From positions 620,001 through 684,000 of the forward strand of contig NZ_JAMCCQ010000001.1 of the NCBI RefSeq assembly GCF_023370775.1: 64,000 nt of DNA, read 5' to 3'. This document shows, piece after piece, positions 54,372-62,952 of the stretch. The stretch comes from Marivita sp. GX14005 (lineage in GTDB: Bacteria; Pseudomonadota; Alphaproteobacteria; Rhodobacterales; Rhodobacteraceae). The first letter of the stretch is position 1, and every line of letters starts with the position of its first letter. Below the pieces are notes generated by a model. It did not search any database. It was not told the DNA's origin and worked only from the letters and a program-made list of their open reading frames with translations. A program made the position numbers and the translations under genes.

Positions 54372-55319
54372 ATGTTGCGCTTCGTTGTCAAACGGCTGCT
54401 TTCCCTCGCGTTGAGCCTGATCGTGGCCTCGGGCGTGATCTTTCTCGTGGTCGAGGTCGCGCCGGGCGATCCGGCGAGCTTCATGCTCGGGATCAATGCA
54501 CAGCCCGAAACTGTCGCCGCATTGCGCGCCGAGCTGGGGCTCGATCAATCCCGCCTTGCGCGATACCTGCAATGGACCGGCGGGATGCTGACCGGCGATT
54601 TCGGCACGTCCTACACCTATCGCACGCCGGTTGCGCAGATGATCGCGGACCGGCTCTGGGTGTCGCTGCCGCTGGCGCTCTATGCGCTCGCGCTGTCCAC
54701 TCTGATCGCCTTTCCGGCCGGCATCCTGGCCGCCGCGCGCCGGGGCCGGCCGGCGGATATTGGTGTGATGGGGGCGACGCAGCTCGGAGTCGCGATCCCG
54801 AATTTCTGGTTCGCGATGATGCTGGTGCTGATCTTCGCGATCCAGCTGCGCTGGTTCAGCGCCGGAGGCTTTCCCGGCTGGGATGCCGGGTTTTTCGCCG
54901 CGCTGAAGGCGCTCACGCTGCCGGCCATCGCGCTGGCGCTGCCGCAGGCCGCGATCCTGGCGCGCATCATGCGGTCGTCCCTGCTCGACATTCTGGGCGA
55001 AGACTTCATCCGCACCGCGCGGGCCAAGGGGTTGACCGCGCGTCAGGCGCTCTGGCGGCATGGTGTGCGCAATGCGCTGATCCCCGTTCTGACGATCATC
55101 GGACTGCAATTCGCCTTCCTGCTGGCCGGTGCGATTATCATCGAACAGGTGTTCTTTCTGCCGGGGCTGGGGCGGCTCATCTTCCAATCGATCACCCAGC
55201 GCGACCTCATCGTCGTGGAATCGGTCGTGATGCTGCTGGTCTTCGCCGTCATCATGGTCAACTTCCTTGTCGATCTGGCCTATGCCGCCGTCGATCCAAG
55301 GCTGAGGCTGCGCGCATGA
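54372..55319 (+). CDS. Oligopeptide-type ABC transporter permease (DppB-like)
   Basis: A 315-residue permease starting MLRFVVKRLLSLALSLIVASG with six helices, of the DppB/OppB type (VAPGDPASFMLG, LGLDQSRLARYLQW, the EAA loop near FIRTARAKGLTARQALWRHGVRNALIP). It pairs with the DppC-like permease for import of dipeptides, oligopeptides or other solutes such as nickel or opines. The start 54372 is preferred over GTG 54363. No substrate-binding protein gene lies beside it, which is unusual for this family. Confidence 0.9.
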   Translation: MLRFVVKRLLSLALSLIVASGVIFLVVEVAPGDPASFMLGINAQPETVAALRAELGLDQSRLARYLQWTGGMLTGDFGTSYTYRTPVAQMIADRLWVSLPLALYALALSTLIAFPAGILAAARRGRPADIGVMGATQLGVAIPNFWFAMMLVLIFAIQLRWFSAGGFPGWDAGFFAALKALTLPAIALALPQAAILARIMRSSLLDILGEDFIRTARAKGLTARQALWRHGVRNALIPVLTIIGLQFAFLLAGAIIIEQVFFLPGLGRLIFQSITQRDLIVVESVVMLLVFAVIMVNFLVDLAYAAVDPRLRLRA

Positions 55320-56134
55320 TGAGCCGCAACCTGATCCTTGGCGGAGTGCTGACCGGCGTGTTCGCCGCCGCTGCGCTGATCTCCTTCGTGTGGACTCCGG
55401 CGAGTGTCGAGACCATGAACATCGCCGCGCGATTGCAGCTGCCGGGGGCGGGCCATCTGCTCGGCACCGATCATTTCGGGCGCGACATCCTGTCGATGCT
55501 CATGGTCGGCGCGCGCACCTCGATCGCCGTCGCGCTGGTCGCGGTAGGGATCGGCATGGGGCTGGGCGTGCCACTCGGGCTCACGGCTGCGGCGCGCAGC
55601 GGCGGGTTTCTTGACGAGGCGATCATGCGGATGAACGATCTGATCTTCGCTTTCCCTTCGCTCGTCATCGCCATCCTGATCACCGCTGTTTTCGGCCCCT
55701 CCGCGACAAATGCGATCATCGCCATAGGCATCTTCAACATCCCCGTCTTCGCCCGCATCACGCGCGGCGCGGCGCTGAGCCTGTGGAAGCGCGAATTCAT
55801 CATGGCGGCGCGTGTCGCCGGAAAGGGCCGCGCCCGCATCAGCGCAGAGCATATCCTGCCCAACATCGCCAACCTGCTGATCGTTCAGGGCACAATCCAG
55901 TTCAGCCTCGGCATCCTCGCCGAAGCGGGGCTGAGCTATGTCGGCCTCGGCGCGCAGCCGCCGACGCCAAGCTGGGGGCGGATGCTCGCGGATGCGCAAA
56001 CCATGGTATCGCTCGCCCCGCATGTGGCGCTGATACCGGGGCTGACCATCGTGGCGATGGTTCTGGGCCTGAACCTTCTGGGCGACGGGCTGCGCGATGC
56101 GCTCGATCCGCGGCTGAAAGTGGCGCGCGCATGA
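55316..56134 (+). CDS. Oligopeptide-type ABC transporter permease (DppC-like)
   Basis: A 272-residue permease: [26 protein letters not shown], the DppC hallmark, then a central pore region and the EAA-type loop ([24 protein letters not shown]). Six helices. The ATG overlaps the stop of the DppB-like gene by four bases (an immediately following ATG at 55319 is the alternative). It completes the membrane part of the importer. Confidence 0.9.
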   Translation: MMSRNLILGGVLTGVFAAAALISFVWTPASVETMNIAARLQLPGAGHLLGTDHFGRDILSMLMVGARTSIAVALVAVGIGMGLGVPLGLTAAARSGGFLDEAIMRMNDLIFAFPSLVIAILITAVFGPSATNAIIAIGIFNIPVFARITRGAALSLWKREFIMAARVAGKGRARISAEHILPNIANLLIVQGTIQFSLGILAEAGLSYVGLGAQPPTPSWGRMLADAQTMVSLAPHVALIPGLTIVAMVLGLNLLGDGLRDALDPRLKVARA

Positions 56135-57744
56135 GCCTGCTCGACATCGATACGCTATCGCTCGCGATCTTTGGCAAACCGATCCTCAAGCGGCTGTCCC
56201 TGACCGTCGAGGAGGGCGAGATCGCCGCACTGACCGGCGAAAGCGGCTCTGGCAAATCCCTGACAGCCTTTGCCACGATGGGGCTGGCACCGACCGGCTC
56301 GCGGATGCAGGGACGGATCGCGTTTGGCGGCACCGATCTGCTGAGACTGCCGGAACGCGCGATGTGCGATCTGCGCGGACGGCAGATTGGCATGGTGTTC
56401 CAGGAACCCATGACGGCACTCAACCCGGTGCAGACCATCGGCGCGCAGGTGATGGAGACGATTCTCGTTCACAAGGCCATGCCCCGCGAGGCCGCAAAGG
56501 CACGCGCGCGCGAAGTGCTCGCCCGCGTCGGCCTGCCGCCCGCGCGTTTCCCACTGTCACGCTACCCGCATCAGCTCAGCGGAGGACAGAGGCAACGGGT
56601 CGTGATCGCCATGGCCATCGCGCTGCGCCCCCGGCTGCTCATCGCCGACGAGCCGACCACTGCGCTCGACGTCACGACGCAGGCGCAAATCCTCGATCTG
56701 CTCAAGACGCTCGTGCGCGAGGATGGCATGGCGCTGATGATGATCACGCATGATCTGGCGGTGGTCAGCGACATGGCCGACACGCTGCATGTCATGCGGC
56801 ACGGCGAAATCGTCGAAGCCGGCCGGACGGCGGAGGTGCTGCGCGACATGCGGCACCCATATACCCGCCAGCTTTTCGACGCCTCGCGGCACCGCGCCGA
56901 TCTGGGCGCCAAGGACATCGGCGCACCGCTCCTCTCGGTCCGCAATGTGTCCCGCGACTATCCCGCCGCGCGCAAATCGCTTTTCGGCAAGCCGGAACCG
57001 TTCCGCGCGGTCGATACCGTCAGCTTCGACATAAGGCATGGCGAACGCGTCGGGCTGGTGGGGGAATCGGGATGCGGCAAATCCACATTGACGCGCGCCA
57101 TCCTCGGGCTGGAGCCCGTCCAGGAGGGGCAGATCACCCTCGGTGGGGAGCCTGTCTGGACGGACCGGGCCAATCTCGCCATCCGCCGCCGGATGCAGGT
57201 CGTGTTCCAGGATCCCTATGGCAGCTTCAACCCCCGTCACAAGGTCGGACGGCTCATTGCCGAGCCGTTCCACCTCTTGCCCGATCCGCCCAGAGGCGGC
57301 GCGCGTGAACGCGCCATCGGCGCGGCGCTTGCCTCCGTCGGCCTCGCGCCGAAGGATGCGGATCGCTATATCCACGCCTTTTCCGGCGGGCAACGCCAGC
57401 GCATCGCCATCGCCCGCGCGCTCATCATCAAACCGGACCTGATCGTCTTCGACGAAGCGGTTTCGGCGCTCGATGTGCGGGTGCGGGCGCAAATCCTCGA
57501 TCTCATGGCCGATCTCAGCCGCGATCACGGCCTGACCTATCTGTTCATCAGCCACGATCTCGGCGTCGTGCGCTCCATCACCGACCGCGTTCTGGTGATG
57601 AAAGCCGGGCGCATCGTGGAGGATCGCCCGACAAAGGCGCTCTTCGATGCGCCAAAGCACCCCTACACGCGCAGCCTGCTGGCCGCCGCGCCCACACTGC
57701 CACCCCCGCCGGAGACACGCGATGCTGCCCAAGCTTCCCTTTGA
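56131..57744 (+). CDS. Fused oligopeptide ABC transporter ATP-binding protein (DppDF-like)
   Basis: A 537-residue protein made of two ATPase domains. The first has [25 protein letters not shown] and [13 protein letters not shown]; the second has [24 protein letters not shown] and [13 protein letters not shown] (Val in place of the usual Pro-Thr context). Each domain ends with the oligopeptide-type segment ([19 protein letters not shown]). It powers both permeases, replacing separate DppD and DppF. It starts in an ATGA overlap and its own end overlaps the ALDH start by 23 bases. Confidence 0.92.
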   Translation: MSLLDIDTLSLAIFGKPILKRLSLTVEEGEIAALTGESGSGKSLTAFATMGLAPTGSRMQGRIAFGGTDLLRLPERAMCDLRGRQIGMVFQEPMTALNPVQTIGAQVMETILVHKAMPREAAKARAREVLARVGLPPARFPLSRYPHQLSGGQRQRVVIAMAIALRPRLLIADEPTTALDVTTQAQILDLLKTLVREDGMALMMITHDLAVVSDMADTLHVMRHGEIVEAGRTAEVLRDMRHPYTRQLFDASRHRADLGAKDIGAPLLSVRNVSRDYPAARKSLFGKPEPFRAVDTVSFDIRHGERVGLVGESGCGKSTLTRAILGLEPVQEGQITLGGEPVWTDRANLAIRRRMQVVFQDPYGSFNPRHKVGRLIAEPFHLLPDPPRGGARERAIGAALASVGLAPKDADRYIHAFSGGQRQRIAIARALIIKPDLIVFDEAVSALDVRVRAQILDLMADLSRDHGLTYLFISHDLGVVRSITDRVLVMKAGRIVEDRPTKALFDAPKHPYTRSLLAAAPTLPPPPETRDAAQASL

Positions 57745-59167
57745 CCCCGCCCATAGCCTGATCGCCGGAACATGGACCGCAACCGATGAGACCCTGCCGC
57801 TGACCGATCCCTCGACCGGCGCGCAGCTATGCACCATTGCCCGCTGCGCATCCTCGCATGTCGATGCCGCCGTCGCTGCCGCACAGGCAGCACGCGAAGG
57901 CGACTGGGGCCGGATGAGCGCGCTCGAACGCGGACGGTGCCTGTCGCGCCTGAACGCGCTCGTTCTGCAGAATGTGGAAACGCTGGCTCGGATCGACGCG
58001 CTGGATGTCGGCAAACCGCTGAGCCAGGCCCGCGCCGATGCCATTGCGCTGGCACGCTATTGCGAATTCTACGGCGGCGCGGCTGACAAGATACATGGCG
58101 AGACCATCCCCTATCTCGATGGCTACACCGTCTACACCCTGCGCGAGCCGCATGGCGTGACGGGACATATCGTGCCGTGGAACTACCCAATGCAGATCAT
58201 CGGCCGCTCGGTCGGAGCGGCGCTCGCGATGGGCAATGCCTGCGTTCTCAAGCCGGCAGAAGACGCCTGCCTGACCGCGCTGATGTTCGCGCATCTCGCG
58301 CGCGAGGCGGGGCTCCCCGACGGCGCGCTCAACGTCGTGCCGGGGCTCGGCTCAGAGGCCGGCGCAGCCCTGGCCGGCCATCCCGGCATCCATCATCTCA
58401 GCTTCACCGGTTCCGTCGAAACGGGCCAGCGGATCCAAAGCGCCGCGGCGCGGAACGTCGTGCCGGTCACGCTGGAGCTTGGCGGCAAATCGCCCCAGAT
58501 CGTGTTCGACGACGCCGATCTGGACGCCGCGCTGCCCTTCCTCGTCAATGCCGGGCTGCAGAATGCCGGACAAACCTGCTCCGCCGCCTCGCGCATCCTG
58601 ATCCAGCGCGGCATCCTCGGGCGGCTGTCGGAGCGCATGGCGGACGCCTACCGCGTCAAGACCATCGGTCCGGCCATCGACGATCTCGATATCGGCCCGC
58701 TCGTATCGATCCGGCAGCGCGACCGACTCAACCGGCATCTACAGGCAGCCGCGGATCTCCCCAGCCTCGCCCGAACCCCCATGCCAAGCACCCTTCCAAA
58801 GGGCGGGGCCTATGCGCGGCCGACGCTCTATGGGCCCGTGCCGCCCGATCATCCGCTCGCGCAGGATGAACTGTTCGGCCCGGTGCAGGTCATCATTCCG
58901 TTCGACACCGAGGGCGAGGCCGTGCGCATCGCCAATGGGACCGATTACGGGCTCGTCGCCGGGGTCTGGACACGCGACGGTGCGCGGCAGATGAGGCTGG
59001 CCAAATCGCTGCGATGCGGGCAGGTTTTCATCAACAATTACGGCGCCGGTGGCGGCGCGGAATTGCCCTTCGGCGGGATCGGAAAATCCGGCCACGGGCG
59101 CGAAAAGGGGTTCGAAGCGCTCTACGGCTTCTCCACCCTGAAGACCGTCGCCGCGCGGCATGGATAA
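57722..59167 (+). CDS. NAD(P)-dependent aldehyde dehydrogenase
   Basis: A 481-residue ALDH-superfamily enzyme: Asn154 (VPWNYPMQI), Glu252 (LELGGKSPQ), Cys286 ([10 protein letters not shown]), and a closing [12 protein letters not shown]-type cofactor region, so the active site is complete. It would oxidise an aldehyde to an acid; closeness to betaine-, aminobutyraldehyde- or hydroxymuconic-semialdehyde-type enzymes cannot be resolved. GGAG lies 7 bases before the ATG, within the end of the ABC gene, showing tight coupling in the operon. Confidence 0.9.
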   Translation: MLPKLPFDPAHSLIAGTWTATDETLPLTDPSTGAQLCTIARCASSHVDAAVAAAQAAREGDWGRMSALERGRCLSRLNALVLQNVETLARIDALDVGKPLSQARADAIALARYCEFYGGAADKIHGETIPYLDGYTVYTLREPHGVTGHIVPWNYPMQIIGRSVGAALAMGNACVLKPAEDACLTALMFAHLAREAGLPDGALNVVPGLGSEAGAALAGHPGIHHLSFTGSVETGQRIQSAAARNVVPVTLELGGKSPQIVFDDADLDAALPFLVNAGLQNAGQTCSAASRILIQRGILGRLSERMADAYRVKTIGPAIDDLDIGPLVSIRQRDRLNRHLQAAADLPSLARTPMPSTLPKGGAYARPTLYGPVPPDHPLAQDELFGPVQVIIPFDTEGEAVRIANGTDYGLVAGVWTRDGARQMRLAKSLRCGQVFINNYGAGGGAELPFGGIGKSGHGREKGFEALYGFSTLKTVAARHG

Positions 59168-59179
59168 GGATCGCACCCG

Positions 59180-59920
59180 ATGAGGCTGAAGAACCACACT
59201 GCTATCGTCACAGGCGCCGCCTCCGGCTTCGGCGCCGGTATCGCCCGGAAATTCGCCGCCGAAGGCGCAACGGTCATGCTCGTCGACCTGAACGAAGACG
59301 CAGGCGGCGAAATTGCATCCGAGATCGGCGGCATCGCTTACAAGGCGGACGTGTCGAATGGCGATCAGGTCGCGGACATGATCGAAACCGCGATCACGCA
59401 GCTGGGCCATGTCGATATCCTCGTCAACAATGCCGGGATCACCCATCTCCCCGCCCCGATGGAAGAGGTGACGGAAGACGATTTCGACCGAGTCTTCGCG
59501 GTGAATTGCAAATCGGTCTACCTGACCGCCCGCGCCCTCGTGCCGCATTTCAAGCACCGCAAATCGGGCAACATCCTCAACATCGCCTCCACCGCCGGCG
59601 TCTCGCCGCGCCCCCGGCTCAACTGGTACAACGCCTCCAAGGGCTGGATGAACACCGCGACACGCGCCATGGCGGTCGAACTTGCCCCAGACGGCATCCG
59701 CGTCAATGCCCTCAACCCCGTTGCCGGCGAAACCCCGCTCCTCAAGAGCTTCATGGGCGAAGACACGCCCGAGATGCGCGCGAAATTTCTCTCCACGATT
59801 CCGCTCGGGCGGTTCTCCACCCCCGAGGATCTGGGCAATGCCGCAGCCTTCCTCTGCTCGCCCGAAGCCGGCATGATCACCGGCATCTGCATGGAGGTCG
59901 ATGGGAGCCGGTGCATATGA
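59180..59920 (+). CDS. Short-chain dehydrogenase/reductase
   Basis: A 246-residue classical SDR with TGAASGFGAGIA (11-22), NNAGIT, and the catalytic Ser137, Tyr150 and Lys154 (YNASKG). An Asp at position 36 (LVDLNE) indicates NAD(H) preference. The product probably oxidises an alcohol to a ketone or aldehyde, feeding the ALDH, or works on the imported compound. AAGGA precedes the ATG by 9 bases, 12 bases after the ALDH stop. A GC-rich repeat follows. Confidence 0.9.
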   Translation: MRLKNHTAIVTGAASGFGAGIARKFAAEGATVMLVDLNEDAGGEIASEIGGIAYKADVSNGDQVADMIETAITQLGHVDILVNNAGITHLPAPMEEVTEDDFDRVFAVNCKSVYLTARALVPHFKHRKSGNILNIASTAGVSPRPRLNWYNASKGWMNTATRAMAVELAPDGIRVNALNPVAGETPLLKSFMGEDTPEMRAKFLSTIPLGRFSTPEDLGNAAAFLCSPEAGMITGICMEVDGSRCI

Positions 59921-59926
59921 TCCGCC

Positions 59927-59980
59927 CTTCTTCTCGTTGCAAATACTCCGGGGAGTGTGAGGGGCTGGCCCCTCACCCCG
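59927..59980. repeat. GC-rich palindromic intergenic repeat, copy 3 (variant)
   Basis: CAAATACTCCGGGGAG is shared with copies 1 and 2 at the 5' side, but the following hairpin is different: GTGAGGGGC (59957-59965) and GCCCCTCAC (59968-59976). It sits between the SDR and the peptidase genes, so that operon, like pot, contains one copy. Confidence 0.65.
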
Positions 59981-60005
59981 CCCTCGCCAAGACGGCACCG
60001 AACCG

Positions 60006-61028
60006 ATGAAAGCCGGGCGCAGGAACCTCATCACCGATGTGCCCGGCCTTGCCGTCGGCAACGCGCAGGATCATGCCCTTAAATCCGGCGTGACGGTTCT
60101 TCTGTCCGAGGATGGGCCGATGACCGCCAGCTACGCCGTTCTCGGCGGCGCGCCCGGAACCCGCGATACCGATCTGCTCGAACCGGACAAGACGGTTCCC
60201 GGCATCGATGCGCTGGTGCTGTCGGGCGGCTCGGCTTTCGGACTCGCGGCCGCGCAGGGCGTGATGGACGCGCTGGCCCGGCAGGGGCGCGGTTTTGCCG
60301 TCCATTCCGCGCGCGTGCCCATCGTTCCCGCGGCGATCCTATTCGATCTGCTGAACCACGGCGACAAGTCCTGGTCCGAAAACCCCTACCCCGCCCTCGG
60401 GAAGACCGCGCTGGAGGGCGCGGGCCGTGAATTCGGTATCGGCACGGCCGGCGCCGGCACCGGCGCCACCGATGCGCAGCACAAGGGCGGGCTCGGCTCG
60501 GCGTCGCTAGTGCTGGATCGCGGAATCACCGTCGGCGCGCTCGTGGCGGTCAACGCCATGGGAAGCGTCGCCACCCCGTCGGGTCGGCATTTCTGGGCCG
60601 CTCCGTTCGAGATCGGTGATGAATTCGGCGCGCTCGGTCCCGATCCGCAAGTTGGGCTGCAGCCGATGCCGCCCAGTCGAAAGGCGACGAGCATGGCGGC
60701 CCATGGCAACACCACGATCGCCGTTGTCGCCACTGATGCGGCGCTGGACAAGGCGGGATGCAAGCGCATGGCCACGGCCGCCCATGACGGACTCGCCCGC
60801 GCGATCGTTCCGGCGCATACGCCGCATGATGGCGATCTGGTCTTCGCCGTCAGCACCGGCACGGGTGGCGCTCCGCCCGACGACATCGCGCCCCTGCTCG
60901 GCCATAATGCCGCGATCTGTCTCTCGCGCGCCATCGCTCGGGCGATCTGGGAAGCCACACCGTGTCCGGGCGATCCGCTTCCGACCTTTCGCCAGACGCT
61001 TGCGGAAAAACCCTTCGAAGGGTTTTGA
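60006..61028 (+). CDS. P1-family (DmpA-like) aminopeptidase/amidase
   Basis: A 340-residue member of the DmpA/P1 family (L-aminopeptidase/D-esterase). It contains VLSGGSAFGLAAAQGVMDAL, a long central region and AHGNTTIAVVATDAAL; the family self-cleaves before a Ser/Thr, here probably Asn235-Thr236, giving an N-terminal nucleophile. DmpA enzymes cut short peptides, beta- and D-residue amides or esters. Position downstream of an oligopeptide importer supports intracellular hydrolysis of the imported compound. The last codons lie in a palindrome. Confidence 0.87.
   Translation: MKAGRRNLITDVPGLAVGNAQDHALKSGVTVLLSEDGPMTASYAVLGGAPGTRDTDLLEPDKTVPGIDALVLSGGSAFGLAAAQGVMDALARQGRGFAVHSARVPIVPAAILFDLLNHGDKSWSENPYPALGKTALEGAGREFGIGTAGAGTGATDAQHKGGLGSASLVLDRGITVGALVAVNAMGSVATPSGRHFWAAPFEIGDEFGALGPDPQVGLQPMPPSRKATSMAAHGNTTIAVVATDAALDKAGCKRMATAAHDGLARAIVPAHTPHDGDLVFAVSTGTGGAPPDDIAPLLGHNAAICLSRAIARAIWEATPCPGDPLPTFRQTLAEKPFEGF
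61007..61026 (+). terminator. Hairpin terminator overlapping the peptidase stop codon
   Basis: AAAACCCTTCGAAGGGTTTT is a perfect 20-base palindrome at the very end of the peptidase gene; its last T is the first base of the stop TGA. The short T-run makes it a plausible intrinsic terminator between convergent genes. Confidence 0.65.
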
Positions 61029-61050
61029 CCCGGCGCCGGCAAAAAACGCT

Positions 61051-61842
61051 TCAGCGCAGGATCGGCGGCTTCGCGGGATCGCTGCCCGGAGCAGGGGTCT
61101 CGCGGCGCACCGGCGCCTCCGGCTGCGGCAGATCGAACCGCAAACCCACGCGCGCAAGCTGCGCCGTTACCGGATCGCTGTCGCGCAGGAACACCACGTC
61201 GAGCGATGCGGCCTCGAGCCCGGAAAAGGCCAGCGCTTCCTGGATGGCGCGCGCAAGCGCGCCTTCCGCGCCCGGCAGCGTGCCGATGAACCCGATCAGA
61301 TGGCCCTGCACCCCGCTGTCGTAGCGCACCTGCGCAAGATAGCCTCGCCGCGCCAGTCCCGCCGCGCTGCGCAGCTTCGCGTCGAGCGCCTCCAGCAGGG
61401 CATCGGGCAATCCGGAGGGCGCGCGAAACTCCTCGGGGCGGGCTTCCGCCTCAGCCGGCCCTTGCGCAACCGTCTCGGCCAGCCAATCCACTGCATCCGC
61501 CGGCAGCAGGATGGACGAGGGCGCGACATCGATATTCACTGCAAGCCCGATGCCCTGCCCCGCAAGCAGCGCGGCAATCGCCCGCCCCGACAGCGCCGCA
61601 TAGGGCACCGGCTGCCCGGCGAAGGCTCCAAGCCGATCCTCGGTATCAAATACGAGAACGAACCGCGCGTCATCGACCTCGAACAGCTCCGGCTCGGCCT
61701 GATCCCCCTCGGCCTCGCGCGCCAGCATCAGGAAAAGCTCTGCCTCGGCGAGCCGGTCGTAGAAGCGCAGACGCGCGGCGCTGTCCTCGGGCGCGGCCGC
61801 CATCGCGTCATGTGCGCGGTCCAACGGGGTTTGCAAAGTCAT
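61051..61842 (-). CDS. SseB family protein
   Basis: A 263-residue soluble protein matching the SseB pattern: AEAELFLMLAREAEGDQAEPELFEVDDARFVLVFDTEDRL, then the VPYAALSGRAIAALLAGQGIGLAVNIDVAPSSILLPADAVDWLAE core. SseB-family proteins have poorly defined roles, from enhanced serine sensitivity to secretion accessory functions. Start 61842 has AAGGAG 8 bases upstream and overlaps the preceding stop (ATGA). It is the last gene of the ribA run, convergent with the peptidase gene. Confidence 0.78.
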   Translation of the reverse strand: MTLQTPLDRAHDAMAAAPEDSAARLRFYDRLAEAELFLMLAREAEGDQAEPELFEVDDARFVLVFDTEDRLGAFAGQPVPYAALSGRAIAALLAGQGIGLAVNIDVAPSSILLPADAVDWLAETVAQGPAEAEARPEEFRAPSGLPDALLEALDAKLRSAAGLARRGYLAQVRYDSGVQGHLIGFIGTLPGAEGALARAIQEALAFSGLEAASLDVVFLRDSDPVTAQLARVGLRFDLPQPEAPVRRETPAPGSDPAKPPILR

Positions 61843-62420
61843 GCCATCAACTCCTTCACGCGCGCCTGCAACACCGGCAGCACATCGTCCTCGAACCAGG
61901 GGTTCTTCTTGAGCCAAGCGGTATTGCGCCAGCTCGGGTGCGGCAAGGGCAGGACACCGGGCCAATGGTCGCGCCAGTTCCGCACGGTTTCGGTGACCCC
62001 GGTTTTCACCCCCAGATGATATTTCTGCGCATAGCCGCCGATCACCAGCTTCAGCGGCACATCCCCGACATGGCCAAGCACCTCGTCATGCCATGTCCGG
62101 CGGCAGATTGCGGGCGGAGGCAGGTCGGAACCGGCGGAATTGTAGCCGGGAAAGCAAAAGCCCATCGGCACGATGGCAACGCGCGAGCGGTCGTAGAAAG
62201 CCTCACGGTCCAGCCCCATCCACGCGCGGAGCCGATCCCCCGAGGCGTCGTCGAACGGCACACGGCTCTTGTGCGCGCGCATTCCGGGGGCTTGGCTGCA
62301 CACCAGCAGCCGTGCGCCGGGGCGGAACCAGACGACCGGTCGCGGTGCGTGGCGGGTCGCCGTGGCGGCGAAGCGCGGTGCGCAAAGGGTGCAGGCGGAT
62401 AGTCGGGATTGAACGCTCAT
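61839..62420 (-). CDS. Uracil-DNA glycosylase-family protein
   Basis: A 193-residue protein with a Cys pair near the N-terminus (SACTLCAPRF), LLVCSQAPGMRAHKSRVPFDDASGDRLRAWMG (the family's water-activating and uracil-binding region), and HPSWRNTAWLKKNPWF near the end with the catalytic His. This is the short uracil-DNA glycosylase-like family common in proteobacteria. Deamination repair is the inferred role; the exact specificity is unknown. It follows the L,D-transpeptidase-fold gene by about 25 bases and shares ATGA with sseB. Confidence 0.8.
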   Translation of the reverse strand: MSVQSRLSACTLCAPRFAATATRHAPRPVVWFRPGARLLVCSQAPGMRAHKSRVPFDDASGDRLRAWMGLDREAFYDRSRVAIVPMGFCFPGYNSAGSDLPPPAICRRTWHDEVLGHVGDVPLKLVIGGYAQKYHLGVKTGVTETVRNWRDHWPGVLPLPHPSWRNTAWLKKNPWFEDDVLPVLQARVKELMA

Positions 62421-62445
62421 GCGAGCCGATATAATGCGCCGCGCT

Positions 62446-62952
62446 TCAATCCAAAGAGGCGGGCACGATCAATTTCGTTCCCGGCCGGATCATCCCGGCG
62501 ATCCGGCGCAGATCGCGGGGGCGAAACGCGACGCATCCTTCGGTCGGATAGCCCGGGCGGCGCCAACGGTGCAAAAAGATCGCCGATCCCCGCCCCGGCA
62601 CGGCACGGGGCCAGTTCCAATCGGTGAGCAGAACGAGATCGTAAAGCGGATCGGCCCGGCGCAGGCTTTCGTGACTGGCCGCATAGGGCGCGCGCACTAG
62701 CGAATTGTAGGCCGCATCCTTCGGATCGTCCGACCAGAGATCGCCGGGCCGGATCGGCATGGCCCAGTCGGCGGGTCGAACGATACGGTCCGGGCGGTAG
62801 AGCATCCCGGTGATTCGATGCGTTCCGACCGGCGTGGCCCCGTCGCCCTCGCGCTTTTCAGAACTGATGCCGCCGCGCCCGATGGAGCAAGGCCAGTATC
62901 GCCCTGCAAAGCGCAGGCCCCGGCGCGTCAGGACCAGATCGGAAACCGTCAC
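62446..62952 (-). CDS. L,D-transpeptidase (YkuD) family protein
   Basis: A 168-residue YkuD-domain protein with the signature HRWRRPGYPTEGCVAF (His, then Gly-Cys-Val), the catalytic Cys of L,D-transpeptidases. No signal peptide is visible, which is odd for an enzyme normally acting in the periplasm; export by another route, or a cytosolic role, is possible. It starts at GTG 62952 in a GTGA overlap with ribA. Members of this small group (about 170 residues) are sometimes called L,D-transpeptidase catalytic domain proteins of unknown substrate. Confidence 0.8.
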   Translation of the reverse strand: MTVSDLVLTRRGLRFAGRYWPCSIGRGGISSEKREGDGATPVGTHRITGMLYRPDRIVRPADWAMPIRPGDLWSDDPKDAAYNSLVRAPYAASHESLRRADPLYDLVLLTDWNWPRAVPGRGSAIFLHRWRRPGYPTEGCVAFRPRDLRRIAGMIRPGTKLIVPASLD

